Of a stretch of DNA of 33,556 nucleotides, positions 1-8,427 are shown one piece after another; within the stretch, counting starts at the first letter, position 1, and the number at the start of each line of letters is the position of its first letter. Source of the DNA: an uncultured Eubacteriales bacterium (lineage in GTDB: Bacteria; Bacillota; Clostridia; Christensenellales; Borkfalkiaceae); NCBI GenBank assembly GCA_949288785.1, contig CASELQ010000028.1, positions 1 to 33,556 of the forward strand, written 5' to 3'. Under the pieces are notes generated by a model. It was not told the DNA's origin and did not search any database. It saw nothing but the letters and a program-made list of their open reading frames with translations. A program made the translations under genes and the position numbers.

Positions 1-549
1 GTTTTTTGCCCCGATGATACGGACGGGAACGCGCCTGTAAACCCCGCGATCCATCGGTTTATCCGCCAAAACAAGCGAATGTATTTGCTTGATCACAGAT
101 TCGCTAAGGGAAGCTTTTGATTTTACAAGCTCGCTCACATAATCAAAAGCCTCTTTATGTCCCACCGCTTCCATGTGATCTTTCAAAGGTTTTTGATCGA
201 TCGTAAGACCTTTGAGCACCATGTCCGTTTCGCGCAATGTAAGAGTATTGCCCTCGATCGCATTGGAGTTATATGTGTACTCGATCGCAAAATCCTCATT
301 CAGCCGCTCCAACTCTCCCGCTGTCAGAGGACGTCTCTTATCAAGCTCTGCCTTCTTTGTCATAATTTGCTCAATTAAAGATTCTTCTCTTTTATACCGA
401 CCGTCGCTCGGCTTCGGAGCAGAGTCCGGTATGAACCAGATTTTCCCCTCTCGCCATGCGCCGTCTATTTTCCCTTGCAAACAAAGAACGCGTACCCGCC
501 GATCGCTGATACCCCACTTTTCGGAAGCCTGTTTCGTAGTCATTGCCAT
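1..549 (-). CDS. Fic-family protein, N-terminal part (gene runs off left edge)
   Basis: The frame is open from an ATG at 549 to the window edge (183 codons, no stop). Residues 1-50 look like a helix-turn-helix or excisionase-like domain (TTKQASEKWGISDRRVRVL, then GKIWFIPDS). Around residues 80-105 is the stretch TYNSNAIEGNTLTLRET, which matches the [S/T]xxxE[G/N] inhibitory-helix motif of class II Fic proteins. Fic proteins transfer AMP or another NMP to hydroxyl side chains of target proteins, and this helix blocks the ATP site. The catalytic HPFxxGNGR loop lies outside the window, so activity cannot be judged. The start is supported by GAGG 8 nt upstream; the next ATG (543) is an alternative. 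The N-terminal DNA-binding domain suggests it may regulate its own transcription (inference). Confidence 0.85.
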   Translation of the reverse strand, partial: MAMTTKQASEKWGISDRRVRVLCLQGKIDGAWREGKIWFIPDSAPKPSDGRYKREESLIEQIMTKKAELDKRRPLTAGELERLNEDFAIEYTYNSNAIEGNTLTLRETDMVLKGLTIDQKPLKDHMEAVGHKEAFDYVSELVKSKASLSESVIKQIHSLVLADKPMDRGVYRRVPVRIIGAKN

Positions 550-563
550 TAGAAATTCCTCGC

Positions 564-582
564 TATACGATACTTTCGCATA
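564..582. repeat. Imperfect inverted repeat in the Fic-gene leader (possible operator)
   Basis: TATACGA (564-570) and TCGCATA (576-582) are inverted copies with one mismatch, separated by 5 nt. They lie between the -10 box and the ribosome binding site of the Fic gene. The gene product has an N-terminal DNA-binding-like domain, so autoregulation is possible, but a short AT-rich repeat like this can arise by chance. Confidence 0.3.
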
Positions 583-598
583 TAAATATAACAAAAAT

Positions 599-627
599 AG
601 TGTACCACCAAATCGGCTTAATGTCAA
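599..627 (-). promoter_or_regulatory. Sigma-A promoter of the Fic gene
   Basis: TTGACA (627-622), 17-nt spacer, TACACT (604-599), preceded by TGG, i.e. an extended -10. It points at the Fic start about 50 nt downstream. Confidence 0.7.
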
Positions 628-698
628 TGGTAAGGAATAATATTTCTATATTTTCGGAATAATAGAATTGAGTATCACACAATAGATTCGTAATAAAA

Positions 699-729
699 AG
701 AGACTGTAACCGAAGCGGAAACAGTCTCT
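699..729 (-). terminator. Intrinsic terminator downstream of ppdK
   Basis: AGAGACTGT (699-707) and ACAGTCTCT (721-729) form a 9-bp stem. On the minus strand the stem is followed by a TTTTTATTA tract. It lies about 150 nt after the ppdK stop, and no other minus-strand gene intervenes. Confidence 0.75.
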
Positions 730-770
730 TCGTTTTGTATTAAGTTATATACACCACCATCGTCAAAGGT

Positions 771-875
771 TTATAGCGGGTGGGGAAAAATTTTATCCCC
801 AGACGCTCGTAATACTTTTTCGCGGTATCCGCGTCTACCGTCAGGGTAAACAGCGGATTTTCGGGTGTAAATCCC
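771..875 (-). pseudogene. Possible 3' remnant of an unknown gene after ppdK
   Basis: Just after the ppdK stop, in another frame, about 34 codons read like real protein (FTLTVDADTAKKYYERLGIK..) and end at a TAA at 773-771. There is no start codon or ribosome binding site. The YYERLG-type helix is reminiscent of vicinal-oxygen-chelate (glyoxalase-like) proteins. It may be a gene remnant, or chance coding potential in a ppdK 3' UTR. Confidence 0.2.
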
Positions 876-878
876 CGA

Positions 879-3521
879 TTAGCCCCTCGGGTGTTTGATG
901 TTCGCCTGGGCGGCGGCGAGGCGGGCTATCGGCACACGGAAAGGCGAGCAGGAAACGTAGTCCAAACCTATCTCGTTGCAGAACTCTATTGAGGAGGGAT
1001 CTCCGCCGTGTTCGCCGCATATGCCGCAGTGCAGGTTCTTCCTTACAGCATGCCCCATATCAACCGCCATTTTCATGAGCTTGCCCACGCCGTTCACGTC
1101 TAACTTGGCAAACGGATCGAACTCGTAAATCTTGGCCTGATAATAGGAGGGCAGGAACTTGCTTGCGTCGTCGCGGGAGAAACCGAACGTCATCTGCGTA
1201 AGGTCGTTGGTGCCGAAACAGAAGAAGTCCGCATCCTTTGCGATTTCATCCGCGGTGAGGCAGGCGCGCGGGATCTCTATCATGGTGCCCACTTCGTATT
1301 TAAGTTCTACGCCGGACTCTTTGATAACTGCATCCGCCGTTTCCTCAACCGTCTTTTTGCAGAAGGCAAGTTCTTTTTCCTCGCCCACGAGCGGTATCAT
1401 TATTTCGGGGACAATGTTCCAGTCCGGATGGCGTTTTTTAACGTTTATGGCAGCCTTGATAACGGCGCGGGTCTGCATTACCGCAATTTCCGGATAGGTA
1501 ACCGTAAGACGGCAGCCGCGGTGCCCCATCATGGGGTTGAACTCGTGCAGGGATTCGCACAGCAGTTTAATTTCGGAAGTGGTTTTGCCCTTGGCGTTTG
1601 CAAGCGCCTCTATATCGCTGTTGATGGTGGGCACGAATTCATGGAGGGGCGGGTCCAAAAACCTTATGGTAACGGGCTGACCTTTAAGCGCCTCCATAAG
1701 GCCTTCGAAATCCTCCTGCTGCATGGGCTCTATCTTATTGAGCGCCTCTATGCGCTCTTCCTTGGTTTCGGAGCAGATCATCTCGCGGAACTTATCTATT
1801 CTGCCCGCGCCGAAGAACATGTGCTCGGTACGGCAAAGCCCTATACCCTGAGCGCCGAGGTCGGCGGCTCTCTTCGCGTCTTCCGGAGTATCGGCGTTGG
1901 CGCGCACCCCGAGCCTCTTATACTTATCGGCAAGCGCCATTATCCTGCCGAAATACCCGCTGTTGGGATCTACGGGCACGGTCTTTATAACGGTATCGTA
2001 AATCTTGCCGGTGGAACCGTCCAGCGAAATGCCGTCTCCCTCGCGGAAGATCTTGCCGCCCAGTTCGAAATACTTTTCCTCTTCGTGCATCTTTATGTCG
2101 CCGCAGCCCGAAACGCAGCAGGTGCCCATTCCGCGCGCCACGACCGCCGCGTGCGAGGTCTGCCCGCCGCGCACGGTAAGTATACCCTGAGAGTACTTCA
2201 TACCCTCTATATCTTCGGGGGAAGTTTCCAGCCTTACGAGTACCACCTTTTTACCGGCTTTGCCCTCGGTAACCGCGTCTTCCGGGGTAAATACCACCGA
2301 GCCTGCCGCAGCGCCGGGAGAAGCCGCTATACCCTTACCCACCACGTTTTCCTTATCCGCTTTTTTGAGCGCGGCAGCATCGAACGTGGGGTGTAAAAGC
2401 ATATCCAGCGTCTTTGCGTCTATCTGCAAAAGCGCCTCTTTTTCGGTTATCATACCCTCGTCTATAAGGTCGCAGGCAATGCGGATGGCAGCCGCGGCGG
2501 TACGCTTGCCGCTCCTCGTTTGAAGCATATAGAGTTTGCCTTTTTCAATGGTGAACTCCATATCCTGCATGTCGCGGTAATGATTTTCCAGGGTCTTGCA
2601 TATTTCCAGGAACTGATTATACACGTCCGGCATGATCTCTGCCATCTTGGAAATGGGCATGGGGGTACGCACGCCGGCAACCACGTCTTCGCCCTGGGCG
2701 TTCATAAGGAATTCGCCCATAAGCCCCTTTTCGCCCGTGGCGGGATTGCGCGTGAACGCAACGCCGGTGCCGCAGTCGTTACCCATGTTGCCGAAAGCCA
2801 TCATCTGCACGTTTACCGCCGTGCCCCAGCTGTACGGAATATCGTGGTCCATTCTGTAAATGTTGGCGCGGGGATTGTCCCACGAACGGAACACCGCCTT
2901 GACCGCCTCGAACAGCTGTTCTTTGGGGTCGGACGGGAAATCTTTGCCGAGAGCGGCTTTATACTTTTCCTTGAACTGCTCCGCCAGGGTCTTTAAGTCT
3001 TCCGCGGTGAGATCCACGTCGTAAACCACGCCTTTCTGCTCTTTGAGTTTATCTATGAGCGTTTCGAACTCCTTTTTGGATACCTCCATAACCACGTCCG
3101 AAAACATCTGGATAAATCTTCTGTAACAGTCCCAAGCCCAGCGGGGGTTGCCCGATTTTGCGGCAAGCACCTCTACCACCTCTTCGTTTAAGCCGAGGTT
3201 AAGTATGGTGTCCATCATGCCGGGCATGCTTGCCCGGGCGCCCGAACGCACCGAGACCAGAAGGGGGTTTTCCTTGTCCCCGAACTTTTTCCCGGCAATT
3301 TTCTCAAGCTTTTCCACGTATTCCATGATTTCGGCCTTGATATCTTCGCCTATCTTCCTGCCGTCCTCATAATACCTGGTGCAAGCCTCGGTCGAGATGG
3401 TAAAGCCCTGCGGCACGGGCAGCCCGATATTGGTCATTTCCGCAAGGTTTGCGCCCTTCCCCCCCAATATCTCGCGCATCGAAGCGTTGCCTTCGCTGAA
3501 TAAGTAAACGTACTTCTTCAT
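879..3521 (-). CDS. ppdK: Pyruvate, phosphate dikinase
   Basis: 880 aa, the usual full length. It interconverts pyruvate + ATP + Pi and PEP + AMP + PPi in the cytoplasm; in anaerobic Firmicutes it serves glycolysis or gluconeogenesis. The N-terminal nucleotide-binding domain has GGKGANLAEM and SVRSGARASMPGMMDT. The central phosphohistidine domain has GGQTSHAAVVAR (catalytic His about 457, with the regulatory-site Thr two residues before). The C-terminal PEP/pyruvate TIM barrel ends with HCGICGEHGGDP, holding the catalytic Cys. ATG at 3521 has TGGAGG 7 nt upstream. It is transcribed from its own promoter (3621-3649), separate from recO upstream, and ends at a terminator at 699-729. No PPDK regulatory kinase/phosphatase gene is seen nearby. 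Confidence 0.97.
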   Translation of the reverse strand: MKKYVYLFSEGNASMREILGGKGANLAEMTNIGLPVPQGFTISTEACTRYYEDGRKIGEDIKAEIMEYVEKLEKIAGKKFGDKENPLLVSVRSGARASMPGMMDTILNLGLNEEVVEVLAAKSGNPRWAWDCYRRFIQMFSDVVMEVSKKEFETLIDKLKEQKGVVYDVDLTAEDLKTLAEQFKEKYKAALGKDFPSDPKEQLFEAVKAVFRSWDNPRANIYRMDHDIPYSWGTAVNVQMMAFGNMGNDCGTGVAFTRNPATGEKGLMGEFLMNAQGEDVVAGVRTPMPISKMAEIMPDVYNQFLEICKTLENHYRDMQDMEFTIEKGKLYMLQTRSGKRTAAAAIRIACDLIDEGMITEKEALLQIDAKTLDMLLHPTFDAAALKKADKENVVGKGIAASPGAAAGSVVFTPEDAVTEGKAGKKVVLVRLETSPEDIEGMKYSQGILTVRGGQTSHAAVVARGMGTCCVSGCGDIKMHEEEKYFELGGKIFREGDGISLDGSTGKIYDTVIKTVPVDPNSGYFGRIMALADKYKRLGVRANADTPEDAKRAADLGAQGIGLCRTEHMFFGAGRIDKFREMICSETKEERIEALNKIEPMQQEDFEGLMEALKGQPVTIRFLDPPLHEFVPTINSDIEALANAKGKTTSEIKLLCESLHEFNPMMGHRGCRLTVTYPEIAVMQTRAVIKAAINVKKRHPDWNIVPEIMIPLVGEEKELAFCKKTVEETADAVIKESGVELKYEVGTMIEIPRACLTADEIAKDADFFCFGTNDLTQMTFGFSRDDASKFLPSYYQAKIYEFDPFAKLDVNGVGKLMKMAVDMGHAVRKNLHCGICGEHGGDPSSIEFCNEIGLDYVSCSPFRVPIARLAAAQANIKHPRG

Positions 3522-3574
3522 TCTTTATCCTCCAAAAAAATTATACGATATAAATTTTCTTTTAGTTTTTTACT

Positions 3575-3610
3575 CCGTAAACGTGCGGGGCTTTTACGGG
3601 CACGCCGCAC
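3575..3610 (-). promoter_or_regulatory. Competing stem pairings in the ppdK 5' leader
   Basis: Two interleaved pairings lie near the 5' end of the predicted ppdK transcript: GTGCGG (3610-3605) with CCGCAC (3588-3583), and CCGTAAA (3599-3593) with TTTACGG (3581-3575). Each strand of one sits in the loop of the other. They are therefore either mutually exclusive or a pseudoknot. As a full pseudoknot one crossing loop would be a single nucleotide, so alternative hairpins are more likely. No known riboswitch class is recognised. Confidence 0.3.
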
Positions 3611-3620
3611 AGGCTTATAT

Positions 3621-3649
3621 ATTTTACACTAATTCGGAAAAATTTTCAA
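3621..3649 (-). promoter_or_regulatory. Sigma-A promoter of ppdK
   Basis: TTGAAA (3649-3644), 17-nt spacer, TAAAAT (3626-3621). The predicted leader is about 90 nt. Confidence 0.75.
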
Positions 3650-3747
3650 CCGTTATGAGCAGGGTTTGAACTTTTTTATGTAAATTTAATGTAATGTGCG
3701 CCCGGGTGCGTTCGGCGATATTTACGCTTTACAACATAAAACGCGCA

Positions 3748-4458
3748 TTACAGAAGTTTTATCAGTTCTTTAAGCGCCTTTAAATTTTCTTCCGGCTTAA
3801 CCGCCATATAATAGTCCAGCAGTTTAAGAAGGTTCTTTGCGCGCTGCCCTTCGGGATAAACCCCGTCTTTCAGCGCTTTAAGAGCGGCATATGTGGAAAA
3901 GTTGATCTCCAAGGCACCCGAAGCACACTTTTCGCAAAGAAAAGAACCGTTCTCCGCGTCGAAAAACACGCGCCCGTCCGGCTCTTCTCCGCACTCGCGG
4001 CACCCTTCCGTGTTCAAGGCATAGCCGGAATATTTAAGCCCTTCCGTTAAAAAAGCGGCAAGCGCCCCCGCGGGCGGCGCTTCTCCGTAAGCAAGGGTTT
4101 TAAGGGCGTTTACCGAAATAAGGAACAGCTCCTCCGCCGCCATGCCCTCCCGCACGAACTTTTTTACGAACTCCGTAACGGCGCCCGCGGCGAACAGTTT
4201 TTTTAAGTCCTCCCTAAGCGGATAAAAACTGTCTATTAAACTTGCGCCGGTAACCGTGCGCTTGCCCGCTTTTTCCGCAAACACGTATTCGGCAAAACAA
4301 AAAGGCTCGGCTGAAAACCTGAGTTTTGCGCCCGCCTTTTTAACTCCCTTTATTTTAGCGGAAACCACCCCCTGTTCAAGGGTGAAAATATTGAGTATTT
4401 TGTCGCTCTCGCCGTAATTTACGGCGGAAAGCACTATTCCGCTTGCTTTTTCTTCCAT
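3748..4458 (-). CDS. recO: DNA repair protein RecO
   Basis: 236 aa. RecO loads RecA on SSB-coated single-stranded DNA with RecR in the RecFOR pathway. The N-terminal OB-fold begins with GIVLSAVNYGESDKILNIFT, typical of RecO (first beta strands and the ES/DxI turn). The middle is helical. A four-cysteine zinc module follows (CRECGEE, then LCEKCA, about residues 157-180). The ATG at 4458 lies 2 nt after the yqzL stop, so translation is coupled. The era-yqzL-recO order is the standard Firmicutes arrangement. Confidence 0.95.
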   Translation of the reverse strand: MEEKASGIVLSAVNYGESDKILNIFTLEQGVVSAKIKGVKKAGAKLRFSAEPFCFAEYVFAEKAGKRTVTGASLIDSFYPLREDLKKLFAAGAVTEFVKKFVREGMAAEELFLISVNALKTLAYGEAPPAGALAAFLTEGLKYSGYALNTEGCRECGEEPDGRVFFDAENGSFLCEKCASGALEINFSTYAALKALKDGVYPEGQRAKNLLKLLDYYMAVKPEENLKALKELIKLL

Positions 4459-4460
4459 CT

Positions 4461-4574
4461 TTATTTCCCGGTTAGTTTTTTATACAGCAGATAATATGAG
4501 ACCCTGCCGGTATTTTCAAACAGTTTCCACGCGCGCGAAGCGGCGGGGCTTATGTCCTTATCCTTTACTTTCAT
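4461..4574 (-). CDS. yqzL: YqzL-family small protein between era and recO
   Basis: 37 aa, reading MKVKDKDISPAASRAWKLFE, then a short tail NTGRVSYYLLYKKLTGK. It has a GGGGAGG ribosome binding site before ATG 4574 and its stop is 2 nt before the recO ATG. Size, position between era and recO, and the pattern W-K-x-F-E-x-T-G followed by YLLYK match YqzL of Bacillus subtilis. Its function is unknown in the family. It is easily missed because of its length. Confidence 0.85.
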   Translation of the reverse strand: MKVKDKDISPAASRAWKLFENTGRVSYYLLYKKLTGK

Positions 4575-4631
4575 ATACGCCTCCCCCTCTAATTTGCGTA
4601 TTAAAAAAGATTTTTATGCGGAGGGGGAAGC

Positions 4632-5510
4632 TTACTCCTCGTCGGTATATCCGTTTTCTTTTAACAGCGCGGGTCTTGCCCGCCAGTTTTCTTCAACCCT
4701 TACGTAGGTGGTGAGAAAGACCTTTTTGCCCAAAAACTTTTCCATATCCTCGCGCGCCATCTGTGAAACCTCTTTTATGGCGGCGCCCCTCTTTCCTATC
4801 AGTATGGGTTTATGGTTTGCCTTTTCGCATATTATGTCGAGATTTACGTTTGCAACGCCTCCCTTATCCTCTATGCCGTTGATGCGCACCGCCACGCCGT
4901 GCGGCACCTCCCTGTCAAACTTTAAGAGAATTTTTTCCCGCATTATCTCGGCTATCATAAACCGCTCCGAACGGTCGGAAATTATCCCCTCGGGAAAGAG
5001 CGGCTCCCCCTCGGGCAGCCGGGCTTCTATAACTCGCAGCAGTTCTCTTACGTTTTTTCCCTTGCGCGCCGATACGGGCACAATGTCTGTGCAAAATTCG
5101 GATAACTCTTTTATTTCGGAGATGAGCAGGGTCTCCGGCATTATGTCGGTCTTTGTAAGCACCGTAACGCACGGAACCTGCCCCGTGGCAAACTTTTTTG
5201 CAAGCGCCTTATCCCGCTCGCCAAGCCCTTCGTGCGCGTCAATCACGAAAAGAACGAGGTCCACGTCCTCCGCGGCGGTCTCCGCCCGGCGCTGCATGAG
5301 AGAGTTTAAGAGGTTGTCCGCACGGTATATCCCGGGCGTATCTATAAACGCCGCCTGCATGGAAGGAGTGTTCAAAATACCCGTGATCCTGTCCCTGGTG
5401 GTCTGGGGTTTGGGGGAAACTATGGCAACCTTTTCCCCTACCAGCACATTTACGAGCGTGCTCTTTCCGGCGTTTGCCCTGCCGATTACCGCTATAAACC
5501 CGCTCTTCAT
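4632..5510 (-). CDS. era: GTPase Era
   Basis: 292 aa. Era binds the 3' end of 16S rRNA and helps 30S assembly. The N-terminal G domain has the P-loop GRANAGKST (about 10-18), DTPG and TKTD. The C-terminal KH domain has ILIGKRGAAIKEVSQMARED and the family ending VFLTTYVRVEENWR. The ATG overlaps the stop of ybeY by 4 nt (ATGA), so the two ribosome-maturation genes are translationally coupled. Confidence 0.97.
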   Translation of the reverse strand: MKSGFIAVIGRANAGKSTLVNVLVGEKVAIVSPKPQTTRDRITGILNTPSMQAAFIDTPGIYRADNLLNSLMQRRAETAAEDVDLVLFVIDAHEGLGERDKALAKKFATGQVPCVTVLTKTDIMPETLLISEIKELSEFCTDIVPVSARKGKNVRELLRVIEARLPEGEPLFPEGIISDRSERFMIAEIMREKILLKFDREVPHGVAVRINGIEDKGGVANVNLDIICEKANHKPILIGKRGAAIKEVSQMAREDMEKFLGKKVFLTTYVRVEENWRARPALLKENGYTDEE

Positions 5511-5974
5511 CTTTTTGCTTCGAGAATTTTTATCACGGCCTTTTCCTTTTCCCGCATCTCTTTTTTATCCTCTTCGGTCATATGGTCGTAACCGAACAGG
5601 TGCAAAAGCCCGTGTATAATAAGGTATTCTCTCTCCCTCTCGGCGCTGTGCCCGAGTTCTTCCGCCTGCTCTTTTATCTTTTCTTCGCAAAGGACTATGG
5701 AGCCGATAAAGATATATCGCCCCTCCGTCTCGGTAACGCAGTTTTCGGGGTTTATGACCTCGCCCTTTATGCCTTCGAGAGTGGGGAACGAGAGCACGTC
5801 GGTAACGCTGTCCACCCCGCGCGCCCGCCTGTTTAAAACCTGAATACCGTCTTCCGACTCGAACACCAGTTCCGCCTTAAAACGCGCCTTCTGCCCCAGC
5901 ACGGCGTATACCGCTTTGGCAAGCTTTCTCAGTTTTATTTTTTTCTGTAAACTCTCTATAACAAGCTTTCCCAT
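5507..5974 (-). CDS. ybeY: Endoribonuclease YbeY (rRNA maturation factor)
   Basis: 155 aa. It is a zinc-dependent single-strand endoribonuclease involved in 16S rRNA 3' processing and ribosome quality control. The metal site HGLLHLFGYDH (H-x3-H-x5-H) is intact near residues 120-130, and VDSVTDVLSFP is the conserved family motif. It overlaps the pgpH stop by 1 nt (TAATG) and era by 4 nt. Confidence 0.96.
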   Translation of the reverse strand: MGKLVIESLQKKIKLRKLAKAVYAVLGQKARFKAELVFESEDGIQVLNRRARGVDSVTDVLSFPTLEGIKGEVINPENCVTETEGRYIFIGSIVLCEEKIKEQAEELGHSAEREREYLIIHGLLHLFGYDHMTEEDKKEMREKEKAVIKILEAKR

Positions 5975-7485
5975 TATTCCCTGTCCTTTTGTTCATCCTT
6001 GCCGGCGGGGGCGCCTTCGTCCCCTTCCATACCTTCAAAACTTATCTTGGGGTACTCTATGCGGCTGTGATACACGCCGGTAAGGCTGTTCACCACCGTA
6101 TTTATTATTATGCTTAACTCTTTAAGCGTTATTTCGCACTCCTCGAACTGCCCCCAAGCCATCCTGTCTCCCACGATCTTTTTGACCACCTTATACACGT
6201 TTTCGCGGGAACGGTCTTTAAGGGCGCGGGCTGCCGCCTCGCACCCGTCCGCTATCATTATTATGGCGGCTATCTTTGTCTGAGGTTTGGGACCGGGATA
6301 GCAGTACTGAGATATGGGCACCTCGCCCTCGGTAAACTTTTGGGCTTTTCCGTAAAAATAAAGTATGGGCAGAGTGCCGTGATGCTGGGCGCACACGTCC
6401 GCTATTATCTGGGGCAGCCTGTTCTTTACCACAAGCTGATACCCGTCCGTGGTATGCGCCTTAATTATGTTGGCGGAAAGTTCGGGCGTAAGATCGTCGT
6501 GCGGGTTGGTCCCGTCCGCCTGGTTCTCCTTAAAAAATTCGGGGCGGCGGAGTTTGCCTATATCGTGATAATAGGCGCACGTCCTTGCAAGCAGCGCGTC
6601 CTCCTCTATCGCCGTGGCGCACGCCTCGGCTATGTTTGAAACCACTATGGCGTGATTGAACGTGCCGGGCGCCTGCGCGATGAGCTTTCTTATAAACTTG
6701 GACTTATGGTCGGTGAGCTCTGCGTATTTAAAAAACGACGCCTTGCGGAAAAGCGATTCAAAGAAAGGCAGTATCGCAAAAAACAGCACCGCCGCCAGCG
6801 GCCCCGAAAGTGCGGAACATAAAAGCGAAAGCCAAAGATTGCCTTCCGCGCCCACGTCTACGATGGGAAGCACCACGCATACGGCGGCGGGAAGCGAAAC
6901 CGTAAAACTTAAAAGCAGAAGTTTGATGCGCGAATACACGTCTTTAAGCAGATATATGGCAATTGTCCCCGAAGATATGCCCATGGCGAAAAACAGCACG
7001 GAAGAATATTTCGAAACGCCTATCGTAACGCCCGAAAAGGAATCGAACAGGAACATTATTATGCAGAAAATGAAATTGAGAAAGACCGCCGTGCGCGTCT
7101 TTGTAAGAAACAGCACCAGCATGGCGGCAAGCGACAGCGGGCGAAGGAATATGTTTACGTATCCGCCCACCACATAACACACCACTATGCTCAGTTCCAG
7201 AATAAGAAAGAGCATCTCGGAGTTGGCGGCCTCTTTAAGAAAATTCCTCTCCTCGAAATAAAAATAGATGAAAGTAACCACCACGAACAATACGAGCAGC
7301 ATCATAAAGTTCGCAAAGGTGCCGGGGCTCGCAAAGTATTCCGTAAAACCTTCCGCCCCCATGTTTATTCTTATTATGACGATATAAAACAGCGCAAGCA
7401 ATATGACGTTTGCAATATACGTTGCCGTTACGCCGATTATATCCTTATTCGTCCATGGAAGTAATTTAAGCGATTTTTTCTCCAT
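5974..7485 (-). CDS. pgpH: PgpH/YqfF-like 7TM-HD cyclic-di-AMP phosphodiesterase, lacking the extracellular domain
   Basis: 503 aa, against about 700 or more for typical PgpH/YqfF. The first membrane helix (about 16-40) is followed after only some 15 residues by the next (about 57-77). The usual roughly 200-residue extracytoplasmic 7TMR-HDED domain between them is absent. A block of membrane helices follows to about residue 245, then the cytoplasmic HD domain. The HD metal ligands are all present: H278, HD 307-308 (YYHDIGKLRRP), H344, H368-H369 and D413. Family members hydrolyse cyclic-di-AMP to pApA. Catalysis is therefore expected, but the extracellular input is lost. The order yqfD-pgpH-ybeY-era matches Firmicutes except that phoH is missing. 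It ends with a charged hydrophilic tail. Confidence 0.88.
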   Translation of the reverse strand: MEKKSLKLLPWTNKDIIGVTATYIANVILLALFYIVIIRINMGAEGFTEYFASPGTFANFMMLLVLFVVVTFIYFYFEERNFLKEAANSEMLFLILELSIVVCYVVGGYVNIFLRPLSLAAMLVLFLTKTRTAVFLNFIFCIIMFLFDSFSGVTIGVSKYSSVLFFAMGISSGTIAIYLLKDVYSRIKLLLLSFTVSLPAAVCVVLPIVDVGAEGNLWLSLLCSALSGPLAAVLFFAILPFFESLFRKASFFKYAELTDHKSKFIRKLIAQAPGTFNHAIVVSNIAEACATAIEEDALLARTCAYYHDIGKLRRPEFFKENQADGTNPHDDLTPELSANIIKAHTTDGYQLVVKNRLPQIIADVCAQHHGTLPILYFYGKAQKFTEGEVPISQYCYPGPKPQTKIAAIIMIADGCEAAARALKDRSRENVYKVVKKIVGDRMAWGQFEECEITLKELSIIINTVVNSLTGVYHSRIEYPKISFEGMEGDEGAPAGKDEQKDRE

Positions 7486-7500
7486 ACGTAATTTTCCTCT

Positions 7501-8427
7501 TTATCCCGAAAACAAAACGAGCGCATAGTTTACGCAAACGGTATAAACGACTTTATCCCCCTCCCGCGCGGAAATTACCGAATACTCTGCGCCTGCAAGT
7601 TCAAGGCTTTCCTCCGCCAGCATTACGGCAAGCTCTTCTTCCCCTTCCCTTTCGGAAAGGTATACAAACTGCGTTTGGCAGACAAGCGTTACCCGGGCTA
7701 TCACGCCCACGTTCACGGGCACGTCCTTCACCGTAACCGTGCCGGTAACAAGCACGTCCCCCTCGCGTACGGTATCTCCCGGTTTTACGAGCGCGGCGCC
7801 GCGGTATACCTTTACGTCCTTTACCGTGCCCGAACCCGGGGCTTTCAGTTCATCCGCCGTTTTAAGCGGTTCGGGGCTCTCCGGCGACAAAACCGACTCT
7901 ATTTCCAGCACGTTGCCCTTCTTTCTGCACTCCACAAACGAAAGCCGCGGATTGTCCGCCAATATCCCGTCCGAAAGGCGGGCAAGATCCACTTTAGAAA
8001 ACCGCGTAAAAGTATCCACCCCGCTCTCGTCCAGATACCGGCTTATATCCGCCTTGCACACGCTGCCGCTGCCCGTATAAGACACCGTAAACACCATGTC
8101 CCCGAACACTGCCGCCAATGCGAAAAATATCAGCGCGCCGGCAACAAGCCCGATATTCCTGAAAAAGTAAAGGAGAAAAAAACCTCTGCCCCCGTCCTTT
8201 ATCTTTTTTATATCAGTATAACACAAATCTCGGGCAATTGCAAAAAATTTTCGGTTTTGTGTGAAATTTACCGAGAGAATATACCGTTTTTCGGCGATTT
8301 TTTTCACGCCGTATACCGTTACGCCGTTTCTTGCGAGCGCGTTTAACAGCCCGTCGAAATTTACCCCGCGCACCTCGTAAGTGCTGAAAATTTTCAGTTT
8401 CGGGAAAGCGTCTTTATTTTTCCGCAC
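7501..8427 (-). CDS. yqfD: Sporulation protein YqfD
   Basis: About 308 aa from the proposed GTG start. A cytoplasmic N-terminal domain (EVRGVNFDGLLNALARNGVT..) is followed by one membrane helix (about 90-115 from this start) and an extracytoplasmic domain resembling SpoIV/YqfD stage proteins (VSYTGSG.., then APGSGTVKDVKVYRGAALV). The open frame extends to a TTG at 8448, but the ribosome binding site AAGGAG (8443-8438) lies inside that extension, 10 nt before GTG 8427, so the GTG is preferred. The 5' end overlaps yqfC by about 34 nt. YqfD and YqfC are mother-cell sporulation proteins in Bacillus, so the organism or its recent ancestors likely sporulate (inference). Confidence 0.88.
   Translation of the reverse strand: MRKNKDAFPKLKIFSTYEVRGVNFDGLLNALARNGVTVYGVKKIAEKRYILSVNFTQNRKFFAIARDLCYTDIKKIKDGGRGFFLLYFFRNIGLVAGALIFFALAAVFGDMVFTVSYTGSGSVCKADISRYLDESGVDTFTRFSKVDLARLSDGILADNPRLSFVECRKKGNVLEIESVLSPESPEPLKTADELKAPGSGTVKDVKVYRGAALVKPGDTVREGDVLVTGTVTVKDVPVNVGVIARVTLVCQTQFVYLSEREGEEELAVMLAEESLELAGAEYSVISAREGDKVVYTVCVNYALVLFSG

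Noticed and set aside
1428..2996. Long plus-strand open frames opposite ppdK
   Set aside because: Shadow frames of a strongly conserved gene; no family features, ribosome binding site or promoter.
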